The position numbers and the translations under genes are program-made. From Dama dama (Eukaryota > Chordata > Mammalia > Artiodactyla > Cervidae): a stretch of DNA of 64,000 nt. Numbering within the stretch: the first letter of the stretch is position 1; each line of letters opens with the position of its first letter. The notes beneath the pieces are model-generated. The model saw only the letters and a list, made by a program, of their open reading frames with translations, was not told the DNA's origin and ran no database searches. Below are positions 1 through 10,965 of this stretch, in pieces. The stretch is from assembly GCF_033118175.1 (NCBI RefSeq), contig NC_083701.1:55503001-55567000 (forward strand), given 5' to 3'.

Positions 1-48
1 TCTGCATTGCAGGCATATTCTTAAACATCTGATCCACCAAGGAAGCTC
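1..48 (-). mobile_element. Bov-tA SINE, 5' part, cut by window edge
   Basis: The bases read as the reverse complement of the tRNA-Glu-like head of a Bov-tA SINE (gcattgcaggca... gatccaccaaggaagctc). The rest of the element lies left of the window. Confidence 0.75.
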
Positions 49-304
49 AGGAGCTAGCTTAGACTATATCAAGGGACCAAAAGAGGCATAGAGGGTGCCC
101 TTATAGATTTACATTTTAGTTGTTTTAGGTAGATCAAATAGACAATAAATGATAAATGATATGGACTTTCTATGTGGCACTAGTGGTAAAGACCCTGCCT
201 TTAGCATGTTAAAAGGTAGTAAGTGCTATGAAAAAAAGAACACAGAATAATTTAAGTTGAGTAGCTGGTGACCAGCAGAAGGCATTTAAAGAACTGATAT
301 TATT
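49..304. repeat. Unassigned ancient dispersed repeat, split by a SINE fragment
   Basis: The wording (…tacattttagt…agacaataaatgataaat… then ggtagtaagtgctatgaa) resembles a widespread old mammalian repeat whose family I cannot name with certainty. A short Bov-tA piece at about 163-208 sits in its middle, and the two halves read as one element once that piece is removed. No gene is seen. Confidence 0.4.
163..208 (+). mobile_element. Short Bov-tA SINE head fragment
   Basis: Only the first ~45 bases of the SINE are present (ggactttctatgtggcactagtggtaaag), ending without the BovA body or tail. This is either a 3' deletion or an aborted copy. Confidence 0.6.
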
Positions 305-1690
305 TCAGACTTGCAGAAGAGTTGCAAGAATAGTACAAGCAAATACCACAGACATTGCTCCATTTGCTTTGTTAATAAGTCTGTCTACAAAAATATGTGC
401 ATATACAGATTTTTGTTCCTCAACTTTTGGGAAGAAGTTGAAGACATTGTGTCCCTTAACTTCTAAATATTTCAATGTGTATTTCCAAAGAATAAAGACA
501 TTTTAAAAAATAAGTACATTGCAGTTATCAAAATCAGAATATAAAATATTGATATGCTTCTGTTATATAACCCAGAATCCTTATTCACATTTCATCAGTT
601 TTCCAAGTAATGTCATTTACAGTTTTTCTTGGCCCAAAATTCAATGCAGGATCATGTATTGAATTTTGTTGTCAAGTTTTTCTTGTTTTATGTGATCTCT
701 TAATCTTGACATTTTTGAAGAATTCAGGCCAATGACGTTTGGTTTAGATTTGCTTTATTTCCTCTGGAATTGATAAGGTTATACATTTTTTAGAAGAAAA
801 TCACTACAATTATATTCAGTTTTTCTCAATACTCTGCCAGGTGTCACAAGACACTGAGTTGTTCCAGTGTTGGTGATGTTAGCTTTCATCTCCTGGTGGT
901 AATCAGTAAGGATTCTCCATTGTAAAGTCAACATTTTCACTTTATAATTAGTAACTTGTAGGGAGATACTTTAAGAATATTTAAATATCTGTTTCTCAGC
1001 ACACTCTACCACCACTTTTATCTCTATTGATAATTTTCTAAATCTATTATTATTTCTAGCTCAGATGGTAAAGCGTCTGCCTGCAGTGCAGGAGACCCAG
1101 GTTCGATATCTGGGTTGGGAAGATTCCCTGGAGAAGGAAATGGCAACCCACTCCAGTACTCTTACCTGGAAAACCCCATGGATGGAGGAGCCTCGTAGGC
1201 TACAGTCCATGGGGTTGCAAAGAGTCGGACACTACTGAGCAACTTCACTTTCACTTCACTTTATTCTATACGGAAGGCATTTCCCTTCTTCAATTTCTTT
1301 ATTTATTTTTTTCATTTGTTAATTCAGACTAGATGGACTCATGGCTTTTTACTGAACTCAATAGATTATGATCCATTTTTTATAATATTTGGATTCACAC
1401 ATGGTCCCAGATTTGGTCAGTAGGATTTCCTTCAGGCTGGCTGCTGTGACCTTTTGAGACATCTCCATGATTGCTTGAGCACTTCCTTACCTTCTGATAT
1501 ACGAAAATATTCCAGTTGATCTTATATTTTCCTGCCCCTACCAGGGAGTTAGCCATTTATCCAAAGAACTGTGTTTTCTTTTAGTAGAGAATGGTATATG
1601 GAAATCAAGACCTGGGCACTAGATGTACTTATTCTTACAGATATAATATCGCTTCTAGGCCCTCTTAGAGAACAGTTAAGATAGATATCT
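305..1690. mobile_element. Ancient L1 (L1M-type) 3' region, split by a SINE
   Basis: The stretch follows the known 3' untranslated wording of an old mammalian L1 through several landmarks: loss of 'aaaatcagaa', 'ggagatactttaagaatat', 'tggtcccagatttggtcagt' and 'ttgagcacttccttaccttctg'. A Bov-tA at 1,055-1,262 interrupts it. The subfamily (L1MC/L1ME range) and the orientation were not settled by eye. It carries no coding capacity. Confidence 0.65.
1055..1262 (+). mobile_element. Bov-tA SINE
   Basis: A tRNA-Glu-like head (agctcagatggtaaagcgtc… box-B-like ggttcgatatc) is followed by the BovA body (ggagaaggaaatggcaaccc … gtcggacactactgagcaac) and a short cttcacttt-rich tail. The element is nearly complete and inserted into the ancient L1. 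Confidence 0.9.
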
Positions 1691-2262
1691 ATTTCTATCT
1701 CATATCTTTATTTCTACATGTTCATCTGAATCTATCTATGAAGCATGATGAATGCATGCATGTTTGTATGTATGTAAGCCATTAGTTCACATTTCTGTCT
1801 CCAATTCCTTTATAATATTAGACTGTATTTTCTGTATAATCTTCCTTCTCCCATACATGTAAGTATGTTCTCCAAAGGAAGAAATTTGATTTTCATTATC
1901 TATATTTACTTAATTGCATGACTCATAAAAAAGTTTCAGAATTGAATACTGATACCAGTGTACACTGTAAACACACTAAGAGTTCAATATTTGTTTAAAG
2001 TTTTTCTTTTTGCAATAAATATATGTAGTGATAGTCACATATCTTTAATGTGCAAATTGAAAATTTTGTGACATTGTAATAAATATATGTAGTGATAGTC
2101 ACATATCTTAAATGTGCAAATTGAAAATTTTGTGACATATGCACACTCATATAACATATAACCCTATATGGTACATTTGTATAACCTCAGCAAATTCCCT
2201 TATGCCCCTTCATCACCCTTGGGCTGGAGGATTGACATGCAGTTTATTTATTTATTTATATT
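1691..2262. other. AT-rich stretch without a gene
   Basis: It holds ctatct- and gtatgt-type low-complexity runs around 1,680-1,780 and the 64-bp tandem duplication listed separately. No coding or RNA feature is seen. Confidence 0.5.
2014..2138. repeat. Two-copy tandem duplication, period 64 bp
   Basis: Copy 1 begins at 2,014 and copy 2 at 2,078. Both begin aataaatatatgtagtgata and end gaaaattttgtgacat. They differ by about one base (ctttaatg versus cttaaatg), so the duplication is recent compared with the surrounding decayed repeats. Confidence 0.9.
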
Positions 2263-2299
2263 TTTAAAGTTTAGGTTCATTGAGGCATAATTTACATGC

Positions 2300-2474
2300 A
2301 GTCCTGTCATCTCCCAGGCTCCTCTGTCCATGGGATTATCCAGGCAAGGATACTGGAGTGGGTTGCCATTTCCTACTTCAGGGGACTTTCCTGACCCAGG
2401 GATCGAACCTGCATCTCCTGTGTCTCCTGCATTGCAGACAGATTCTTTACCTTCTGAGTCATCAGAGAAGCCCC
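2300..2474 (-). mobile_element. Bov-tA SINE
   Basis: The reverse complement shows the tRNA-like head at the right (gggcttctctgatgactcag sense wording) and the BovA body. The BovA 3' end is short. It is inserted within an L1 3' fragment whose other piece is at about 2,263-2,299. Confidence 0.85.
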
Positions 2475-2549
2475 ATAAAATAAAGTTAATAATAAAACTT
2501 GTTTTTTTATTGTGCAGTTTTATTTTTTTATTTTTTCCTCTTTTTTAAT

Positions 2550-2602
2550 GTGTGTGTGTTTATATATATATATTGTATATATACATATATATAATATATA
2601 TT
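2550..2602. repeat. TG/TA microsatellite
   Basis: A short (tg)n run leads into tatata/tgtatatata dinucleotides. Confidence 0.8.
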
Positions 2603-2604
2603 CT

Positions 2605-3393
2605 TTTTCAGATTCTTTTCCTTATAGGTTATTACAGGATACTGAGTAGTTTCTTGTGCTATGTAATATACAATAGGTCCTTGTTGGTTATCTGTTTTAT
2701 ACATAATAGTGTGTATATGTTAATCCCAAATTCCTAATTTGTACCTCCCCTGCTTTCCCCTTTGTTAACTGTAAGGTTGTTTTCTATATGTGTGAGTCTA
2801 TATCTGTTTTGTAAATAAGTTCATTTGTATCATGTTTTAGGTTCCACATATAAGTGGTATCATAAAATATTTGTCTTTATCTGCCTGGCTTACTTCACTT
2901 AGTATGATGATCTCTAGGTCCATCCATGTTGCTGCAAATGGCATTATTTTATTCTTTTTATGGCTGAATAATATTCCATTATGTATATATCCTACATCTT
3001 CTTTATCCATTCATCTGGTGATGGACATTTAAGTTGCTTCCATATCTTGGCTATTCTAAATAGTGCTTCAGTGAGAATTGGGATGCATCTATCTTTCTAA
3101 ATTAGAATTTTCTCCAGATATATGCCCAATGTGGGATCAGTGGATCATATGGTAACTTTCAGCTTTCTGGGAAACCTCCATACAGTTCTCCATAGTGGCT
3201 GATCTATTTACATTCTCACTAACAGTCAACAGTGCAGGAGGGTTTCTTTTTCTCCACATCCCCTCCAGTGTTTATCATTTGTAGACTTTTTGATAATGAC
3301 CATTCTGATCAGTGTGAGGTGATATGTCATGGTAGTTTTGATGCACGTTTTTCTCATAATTAATGATGTTGACTACTTTTTCATGTGTCTGTA
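2605..3393 (-). mobile_element. L1 3' region (L1MA-like), antisense
   Basis: The plus strand reads as the complement of a mammalian L1 3' end. Landmarks are 'taggttattacaggatactg', 'ggtccatccatgttgctgc', 'tggctgaataatattccatt' and the ORF2 C-terminal complement up to 'ttttcatgtgtctgtaggcc'. The poly(A) end should lie to the left; a small L1 piece at 2,263-2,299 may be its displaced end. No open frame survives. Confidence 0.8.
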
Positions 3394-3401
3394 GGCCATC
3401 T

Positions 3402-3665
3402 TTGCTGCTGCTGCTAAGTCACTTCAGTCGTGTTCGACTCTGTGCGACCCCATAGACGGCAGCCCACCAGGCTCCCCTGTCCCTGGGATTCTCCAGGCAA
3501 GAACACTGGAGTGGGTTGCCATTTCCTTCTCCAATGCATGAAAGTGAAAAGTCAAAATGAAGTCGCTCAGTCGTGTCTGACTCTTAGCGACCCCATGGAC
3601 CACAGCCTACCAGGCTTCTCCATCCATGGGATTTTCCAGGCAAGAGTACTGGAGTGGGGTGCCAA
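3402..3665 (-). mobile_element. Bov-A2 dimeric SINE with target-site duplication
   Basis: Two BovA units are joined by the gaaagtgaaaagt linker, with the (gca)n tail reading as tgctgctgctgc at the left. The 8-bp flank ggccatct occurs at 3,394-3,401 and again at 3,666-3,673, giving exact boundaries. Confidence 0.92.
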
Positions 3666-3673
3666 GGCCATCT

Positions 3674-3959
3674 CTATGGGCATGCAATTTAAAGAGACTG
3701 ACAAGGTAGGTCTGGTTGAGAAGTTGACAGTTAACTTGGAGGAAATAAGGATGTGAGTCATAAGTATCTAGAAGAGAAATGATTTAGGCAAAGGGATCAG
3801 TCAGTGCAAAGACCCTTAAGAAGCCACATGCTTGGTATATTTGAGGAATAATAAAGAGTCTGTAGCAGTGGAAGTGGAATAAATGAAACAGAGAAAAGTA
3901 GGTAGAAAGGGAAGAGAGATGGAAGGAAGGAATGTATACAGAGTGTAAGGGGTCTGATT
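3674..3959. other. Purine-rich stretch, possible ancient repeat
   Basis: Wording such as 'gtgcaaagacccttaagaag' and 'ttgaggaataataaagagtc' resembles an old dispersed mammalian repeat. I cannot name the family. No gene is seen. Confidence 0.35.
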
Positions 3960-4500
3960 GACTACTGTAGGGTATATTAGGCAGCTGTTGCTATAATAGT
4001 GATATGTAACAAGCAACCTCATCTCGAGCAACAAGTGTTTATTTCGCATTCAAGAGTCAGCAGGGAAGTTGTGACTCTATTAAGCTTGGCTTGGATTGGC
4101 TGGGCTTGGGTCCAGGTTGCAAATTGGGATCAAGCCTGCCCCACATGTCTTCTCATTTTGGATCTAGTAGCTGTCTGGGCTCTATCCTTCTCAGAGGGGG
4201 TGGTATAGTGCAAAAGGAATGAGTGAAAACATAAGATGTCTCTTGAAGCTGTGACTCAGAAATGAAGTCACATTTCTTCATTTCTTCCAAAGAAATGAAG
4301 TCTTTTTTACCTATTTCATTGGCCAAAGAAAGACATTTACCAGGCCGAAAGTCAATGCAACAAAGATGTGTATTCTGCCTACTCTTGGGAGAAATGTTAA
4401 AAATTCACATTTTAATACTAAAAGCTAAGGACATGAGTGCATAATTCTATTACAGAGAGGAAATGATGAGTTGGGAATAGTGTGATCTGCCACATAGTTA
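3960..4500 (-). mobile_element. Probable ancient LTR relic (MaLR/ERVL-like)
   Basis: The segment from 'ttaggcagctgttgctataa' through 'tcattggccaaagaaagaca' follows the antisense wording of an old mammalian LTR-type repeat. There are no internal retroviral genes. The family name and both edges are uncertain. Confidence 0.45.
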
Positions 4501-5074
4501 CTTTGCCTGTGAATGAAATGGGGATTTCAGAAGATAAGCTGGTTTAAACTTCAAAAGTGCCAGCCTGATTTCTGTACTGAAAATATACCCTAGAGGACAA
4601 GGAAAGAGCAAGGAAAATATGTAGGAATTATCACAGCAATTCAGTGAGGAACACTGGTTATTCAGAGCAGGGTGGTAGCTATAGGAATACAGAGAAGAGA
4701 TCAGATTGTGGATATCTGTCAAAGGAACAATAAATAAGATTTCCTATGGGGGTTGTAATGGGACATGGAAAGAAAAAGAGGAATGAACAATAATTTTAAT
4801 ATTTTAAGCTAAACAGATAGATTATAAGAATAAAGGGGCCTCAACTGAGATGGGGATGCCTGTGTGTAGTGAAAGATTAGGAGCTAAATTTTTATTATTT
4901 TATGTCAACGCTGTATACTGAGTATCCAAGTGGACTGGTTAGGTATGAAATTGTCAGGTCTGAAGTTTAGGAGCAAGATCTGGTTGAAGAGCTATATTTG
5001 GGAACCTTAAATATATTGATGATATTTAAATCCATGTCCCATATTCTCTGCAATAGCCATATAACTAACTAGTC
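4501..5074. other. No recognisable feature
   Basis: AT-rich DNA with scattered short open frames that lack any family resemblance. No repeat family was recognised. Confidence 0.5.
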
Positions 5075-5480
5075 TACTTGGTTCTACTCTTCCAATTTTC
5101 CAATTCATCTTCCATTCTGCCAGCATTTTTTAAAAATTAATTATTTATTTTACTTTACAACATTGTATTGGTTTTACCATACATTGACTTGAAAGAAAAA
5201 CGCTGATCATATTACTCCTTGCCTTAAAAACCTAGTCATAGCTTAAAAGACAAAATCCAAACTTTAATATAAAGCTTCACTATCTGGCCACAATCTGTTT
5301 TTATTTTACCTATAAACTCCTGTTTATCTTTATAGGTCAGACTCAAAAGTCAGCACTCTTGTTCCATTTTCCTGATGGTCCAGGGAGCATCAATCTCTTT
5401 TTCCTTTGCGTTCCCTCAGAACTCTGTATACTTCTCTCTGCATCATTCAGTATGATAGCCACTAGTTGCATGTAACTATT
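5075..5480 (+). mobile_element. L2 LINE 3' fragment, split by an L1 piece
   Basis: Wording such as 'gatcatattactccttgcct', 'acaaaatccaaactttaata' and 'tatctggccacaatctg' matches the decayed L2 3' region. A minus-strand L1 end at 5,130-5,187 separates the first ~55 bases from the rest. Confidence 0.6.
5130..5187 (-). mobile_element. Short L1 3' end fragment
   Basis: The complement of a ruminant L1 3' terminus (attggttttaccatacattg) with T-rich sequence at its left. It is inserted in L2. Confidence 0.65.
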
Positions 5481-5869
5481 ATACACTTGGTATAAATTGT
5501 ACACTGGTACAAACTGAGATGTGCTGCACATGTGAAATTCACATCTCATTCAAAGACTTAGTACAATATTTAAAATATACTATCTATGATTTATATGCTT
5601 ATGAAATGATAATATTCAGGATGTTAGTTTAAATTATGTATTAAAATTAATTTTACTTGTTTAATTTTTGCTTTTTAAATGTGAGCTGCTAAAATCTTTA
5701 AAATTGCATCTGTGGCTTCTCATTTGTGACTTGCAATTGATTTCTATTGGACAATTCTACCTTAGAGCATTACATTTCTGTGATTAGATCTCTGTTAATC
5801 ACATCATTTTTTGTTTTTCTGAAAGCTGAGTTTTTTAAAAGAGAAGTTATATTTGATTTCTAAGACCCA
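5481..5869. other. No recognisable feature
   Basis: AT-rich DNA ending at the target site of the next SINE. Confidence 0.5.
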
Positions 5870-5879
5870 GTAGGATTAT

Positions 5880-6015
5880 CCTGCTGTTGCTGCTGCTAAG
5901 TCGCTTCAGTCATGTCCAACTCTGTGCGACCCCATAGATGGCAGCCCACCAGGCTCCCCTGTCGATGGGATTCTCCAGGCAAGAGCACTGGAGTGGGTTG
6001 CCATTGCCTTCTCCG
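5880..6015 (-). mobile_element. BovA monomer SINE with target-site duplication
   Basis: A single BovA unit with its (gca)n tail (ctgctgttgctgctgc on the plus strand). The 10-bp flank gtaggattat occurs at 5,870-5,879 and 6,016-6,025. A monomer rather than the usual Bov-A2 dimer implies 5' truncation at the dimer junction or a solo unit. Confidence 0.92.
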
Positions 6016-6025
6016 GTAGGATTAT

Positions 6026-6475
6026 GACTAGATGCTTAAAAGTTAGCTGAAAGTTTCTGACTGCTGCTTGTCCTCAGACACTGATCTATAGACAGATTGC
6101 CTGTAGCATAAACATAAACAGAATTTGAAAATGAGTCAGCATAGGAGGTCCACAGTATACATTTAGGGAACTGAAGTACTTTGGCAAAGTCACTCACAAT
6201 TTTAGCTAGTCACATATTTGTGTTACTAGTTCAACCTGTTTCCTAAAAGTAGTGCATTTAGGATCAAGTTACAAATTAAAATATTGTATTGTTTTGGTAA
6301 AGATTAATAGTTTTACATACATTTATAGTGAAATTCTTTAATTTTTTCCAAAGACAAGTTTCTTTCTGACTTCTACTTTGTAAGTAAAATCTTATAGTGA
6401 ATTTTATCTTAAAATATGTATTAAGAGAATCATATTCTATTATTCCTTTTACTCTACTGTGAAATAAATAGAATA
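6026..6475. other. No recognisable feature
   Basis: AT-rich DNA without a family match or supported open frame. Confidence 0.5.
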
Positions 6476-6486
6476 TAATAATATAT

Positions 6487-6704
6487 GTGATGCATGCATG
6501 CTCAGTCACTTCAGTCCTGTCCAACTCTTTGTGACACCATGGACTGCAGCCCACCAGACTGCTCTGTCTGTGAGACTCTCCAGGCAAGAATACTGGAGTG
6601 GGTACCCATTCCCTTCTCCAGGGGATCTTCCTGACCCAGGGATCGAACCCAGATCTTCTTCATGGCAGGTGGATTCTTTACTGCTGAGTCACTGGGAAAG
6701 CCCT
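6487..6704 (-). mobile_element. Bov-tA SINE with target-site duplication
   Basis: Complete BovA body and tRNA-like head (sense start gggctttcccagtgactcag). The 11-bp AT-rich flank taataatatat occurs at 6,476-6,486 and 6,705-6,715. The AT richness makes the exact length of the duplication slightly uncertain. Confidence 0.9.
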
Positions 6705-6715
6705 TAATAATATAT

Positions 6716-7889
6716 AACTTTATGTAAACTGACAATTGTAAATTTTTAATGAGTTCTCAGGACCCAAGAACATTTCCAAGGGATAAAAGTAAGGGTAAAT
6801 AAGTTTCTTCTCTTTGCTTTTATTCTTTCTCTCTCCCCATTGTATACAAATATATCTATTCTGATTTTGGAAATAATATTAAAATGAATAATACACTGAG
6901 CAATGAGATTCTGATGAGATCAGGATACACCAAAATGAATAATCCAGTGAATAAAACAGTAAAATGCTTCCTGAAGCTCTGTGCTCTGATATGCTAGGGG
7001 ATATGATGTAACTCACATAGAGAAAACACTGTTGTAGAAAAAGCAGAGTTAGAGGGTGCAAATTAGGGTGTAGATGTTTCCTCGGGGTCCTGTTCAGGGC
7101 AAAGTGCATTGATTTTAATGACCAGTTCTAGATGTCTAGACAGAAATACCCCTGCAGGGAAGAAGAATAACATCTCAAGATATGTTAATTTGATGTAAAT
7201 CTCTCTTTGTCATCTGAATGTTCCCTTTATGGTTTACTCAACAGGGTTTTGGTTTGTTATTTGGTCACAGGAGTGCTCTGTCCTTCAGAAAAGGAGTGGA
7301 AGCCTAATTTATCTTCCAAGATAAATTAATAACCATTCTCTGAACTACAAATCATTATCTTATGTGTTTTCACAGGGTAAATAAGTTTTCTCTCTCATAA
7401 TTGTTGTAAAGTGATAAAACTGATGCCTGAGTCTGAGACTCAAGAGAGTCTCTGCTAAAACTCAAATATTTAGGAAACTCTATGTAAGCATAGTCTTTGG
7501 TCTATGTGTGTCTCTCTGTTCCCTATCAGGTTGACTTAACCAAATTTGAAGGAGTCTTCTAAGCATTATTGATGATAGTGTCATAAAATTTTACCTATAT
7601 ATGCAATATCTTCATATGTGTCTGTGTGTGTGTGTGTGTGTGTGTGTAAACACACACATACAGAGCTATTTCATTTCACTGAGGAAAAACACATCATGCT
7701 AGAGTGTTGACCTCACTTGGATGCTCAGTAATATTGTTTAACACTTGAACTAAGTGACAGAAACAGAAGAAGGTTGGCCTGTTGCCTTGTATGCTTGAAA
7801 AGTGAATAATTTGCTGTGTCCTGATTAACTGTGTGAAATTGTGAAAGATAAAGATATTTAAGGTTCAGTTTGATCTTAAGAATCTGCCC
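6716..7889. other. Gene-free stretch with a TG microsatellite
   Basis: No repeat family was recognised apart from a (tg)n run at 7,623-7,647, followed by aaacacacaca, which can pair with it. Short open frames here have no family resemblance. Confidence 0.5.
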
Positions 7890-7900
7890 TTTTCCATAGG

Positions 7901-8159
7901 TGGTGGTTGTTACTCAGTCGTGTCCGACTCTTTGCGACGCCATGGACTGCAGCACGCCAGGATTCCCTATCCATCAACAACTCCCAGAGCTTGCTCAAAC
8001 TCATGTCCATTGAGTCAGTGATGCCATCCCACCATCTCATCCTGGTGGGACCTTTCGTTCCCTTCTCCTCCTGGCCTTCAATCTTTCCCAGCATCAGGGT
8101 CTTTTCTAGTGAGTCGGCTCTTTGCATCAGGTGGCCAAAGTATTAGAGCTTCAAGTTCA
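7901..8159 (-). mobile_element. 5'-truncated BovB LINE with target-site duplication
   Basis: The minus strand encodes the C-terminal end of the BovB ORF (LEKTLMLGKIEG… TDSMDMSLSKLWELLMDRES) and the BovB 3' terminus. The 11-bp flank ttttccatagg occurs at 7,890-7,900 and 8,160-8,170, the signature of target-primed reverse transcription with early termination. Confidence 0.93.
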
Positions 8160-8170
8160 TTTTCCATAGG

Positions 8171-8640
8171 TATCCTAAGCCATAGTAAGATATACTTTCA
8201 GAACTTTCAGTGTTGCTAAATATCTTGCCCAGCACTTAATAGTTTGAGGTGGGAGGTTTGGGAGTTTTTTGTTTGGCATTAGGCACCAGTGCCAATGATT
8301 CACACATGATAAACCCCTGTGTAACCTACAGACATGTTGAGCCAGATTCTATCTTCATGGAGATTTTCTGAGATCAATTTAGAAAATTATGGAAGCACAT
8401 TGACTCTCCATTGGAACTATTAATGCATTTGCCATTGTGGGAACTATTAATTCACTTGCCATCAAGTGTACTAAATCATGCCCAAATAGTCTGAATGTGT
8501 ATTTAAAATTTTGAAGACTTTAACCACAGATTATTTTATATTCATCTGCATGGTAACTTGCATTTTTAACAATAATATTGATGACCCAGTCTCATTTTGT
8601 CTTTTTGATTATAATAGTGTGCCAATCTACTTTAAAAAAT
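8171..8640. other. No recognisable feature
   Basis: A local near-duplicate phrase occurs (attaatgcatttgccattgt / attaattcacttgccatcaa around 8,420-8,465). Otherwise there is no repeat or gene. Confidence 0.45.
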
Positions 8641-10032
8641 CCAGCCTCTTCAATAAATGGTGCTGGGAAAACTGGATAGCTACATGTAAAAGAATGAAAT
8701 TAGAACACTTTCTAACACCATGCACAAAGATAAACTCAAAATGGATTAAAGACCTAAATGTAAGACCAGAAACTATAAAACTTTAGAGGAAAACATAGGC
8801 AGAACACTTGATGACATAAATCAAAGCAAGATTCTCTATGACCCACCTCCTACAGTAGTGGAAATAAAAACAAAAGTAAACAAGTAGGACCTGATTAAAC
8901 TTAAAAGCTTTTACACAGCAAATGAAACTATAAGCTAGGTGAAAAGACAACCCTCAGAATGGGAGAAAATAATAGCAAATAAAACAATTGATGAAGGATT
9001 AACTTCCAAAATATTCAAGGAGCTCATACAACTCAATGCTAGAAAAACAAACAATGCAATCAAAAAGTGGGGAAAAGACCTAAACAGACATTTCTCCAAA
9101 GAAGACAAACAGATGGCTAACAAACACATGAAAAGATGCTCAACATTGCTCATTATTAGAGAAATGCAAATCAAAACGACAATGAGATATTACTTCACAC
9201 TGGTCATAATGGCCATCCTCAAAAAGTCTACAAACAATAAATGCTGGAGAGGATGTAGAGAAAGGGGAATGCTCTTGCACTGTTGTGGGAATGTAAATTG
9301 ATGCAACCACTATGGAAGATGTTATGGAGATTCTTTAAAAAACTAGGAATAAAACCATCATATGACCCAGCAATCCCACTCCTAGGTATATACCCTGAGG
9401 AAACAAAAATTGAAAGAGACACATGTATCCCATTGTTCATTGCAGCACTATTTACAATAGCTAGAACATGAAAGCAACCCTGTAGATGCCCATCGACAGA
9501 TGAATGGATAAAGAAGTTGTGGTACATATACATAATGGAATATTACCCAGCCATAAAAAGGAATGTGTTTGAGTCTGTTCTGATGAGGTGGATGAACCTT
9601 GAACCTTTTATACAGAGTGAAGTGAATCAGAAAGAGAAAGATAAATATCATATTCTAATGCACATATATGTAATCTAGAAAAATGGTACTGAAGAATTTA
9701 TTTATAGGGCAGCACTGGAGAAACAGACATAGAGAATAGACTTATGGACATAAGGAGAGGGGAGGAGAGGGTGAGATGTATGGAAAGAGTAACATGGAAA
9801 CTTACATTACCGTATGTAAAATAGGTAGCCAATGGGAATTTGCTGTGTGGCTCAGGAAACTCCAACAGAGGCTCTGTATCAACCTAGAGGGGTGGGATGG
9901 GGAGGGAGATGGGAGGGAGGTTCAAAAGGAGGGGATCTATATGTACCTATGGCTGACTCATGTTGAGGTTTGACAGAAAGCAACAAAATTCTGTAAAGCA
10001 ATTATCCTTCAATTAAAAAAAAATGAAAAAAA
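8641..10032 (+). mobile_element. 5'-truncated L1 (ruminant L1) with 3' UTR
   Basis: It covers the last third of ORF2 and the 3' UTR, ending in an A-rich tail at about 10,010-10,032. The 3' UTR contains the familiar 'atgaatggataaagaagttg' and 'ttctgtaaagcaattatcct' phrases. It is moderately decayed, and a BovB begins 36 bases beyond its tail. Confidence 0.9.
8650..9471 (+). pseudogene. L1 ORF2 C-terminal remnant
   Basis: Three pieces in three different frames give L1 ORF2 C-terminal peptides: FNKWCWENWIATCKRMKLEH (about 8,652-8,786), SEWEKIIANKTIDEGL and INKW-region relatives (8,939-9,301), then SYDPAIPLLGIYPEETK (9,283-9,471). The cysteine-rich CWRGC and the HFSKEDKQMANKHMKRCS stretch are visible. 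Frame changes near 8,790 and 9,290 and in-frame stops make it non-functional. The endonuclease and catalytic RT core are absent. Confidence 0.9.
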
Positions 10033-10067
10033 TCTCACTGCTCCTACTGCATCATAAAGTATATGAT

Positions 10068-10759
10068 GGCTTAAAGCTCAACATTCAGAAAACTAAGATC
10101 ATGGCATCTGGTCCCATCACTTCATGAGAAATAGATGGGGAAACAGTGACAGACTTTATTTTGGGGGGCTCCAAAATCACTGCAGATGGTGATTGCAGCC
10201 ATGAAATTAAAAGACACTTATTCCTTGGAAGGAAAGTTATGACCAACCTAGATAGCATATTAAAAAGCAGAGACATTACTTTGCCAACAAAGGTCCGTCT
10301 AGTCAAGGCCATGGTTTTTCCAGTAGTCATGTATGGATGTGAGAGTTGGACTGTGAAGAAAGCTGAGTGCCAAAGAATTGATGCTTTTGAACTGTGATGT
10401 TGGAGAAGACTGTTGAGAATCCCTTGGACTGCAAGGACATCCAACCAGTCCATCCTGAAGGAGATAAGTCCTGGGTGTTCATTGGAAGGACTGATGCTGA
10501 AGCTGAAACTCCAATACTTTGGCCACCTGATGTGAAGAGTTGACTCATTGGAAAAGACCCTGATGCTTGGAGGGACTGGGGGCAGGAGGAGAAGGGGACG
10601 ACAGAGGATGAGATGGTTGGATGACATCACTGACTCGATGGACATGAGTTTGAGTAAACTCCGGGAGTTGGTGATGGACAGGGAGGCCTGGTGTGCTGCG
10701 ATTCATGGGGTCGCAAAGAGTCGGACATGACTGAGCGACTGAACTGACTGAACTGACTA
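10068..10759 (+). mobile_element. 5'-truncated BovB LINE
   Basis: It starts within the RT C-terminal part (sense 'ggcttaaagctcaacattca') and runs to the BovB 3' end, finishing in gaactgactgaactgac repeats. The coding remnant includes GCSHEIKRHLFLGRKVMTNL-type sequence, VKAMVFPVVMYGCESWTVKK and RQRMRWLDDITDSMDMSLSK, with a stop at 10,397 and frame changes. Its antisense strand is open for 186 codons (10,085-10,645). Confidence 0.93.
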
Positions 10760-10857
10760 AGTACTGAGAATTTTCAGTTTCAAGGAAATTTTAATCCAGG
10801 AATCAGAATTTATAATCCAAGGAAAATGTTAAAGGTAGTTTAGTTCAACCATCTTAT

Positions 10858-10965
10858 TTTAGGTGCCCCTAGAAGTTAATTAACTTCAAGATCAATCAAT
10901 AACAGAGCTAGAACCAGGACTGAAACCCAGGTCTCCTAAATTATACTCCCTGTCTTTCCTCTGTA
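10858..10965 (-). mobile_element. MIR SINE fragment
   Basis: The antisense MIR core is seen as 'taacagagctagaaccagga' and 'actgaaacccaggtctcc'. Confidence 0.6.
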
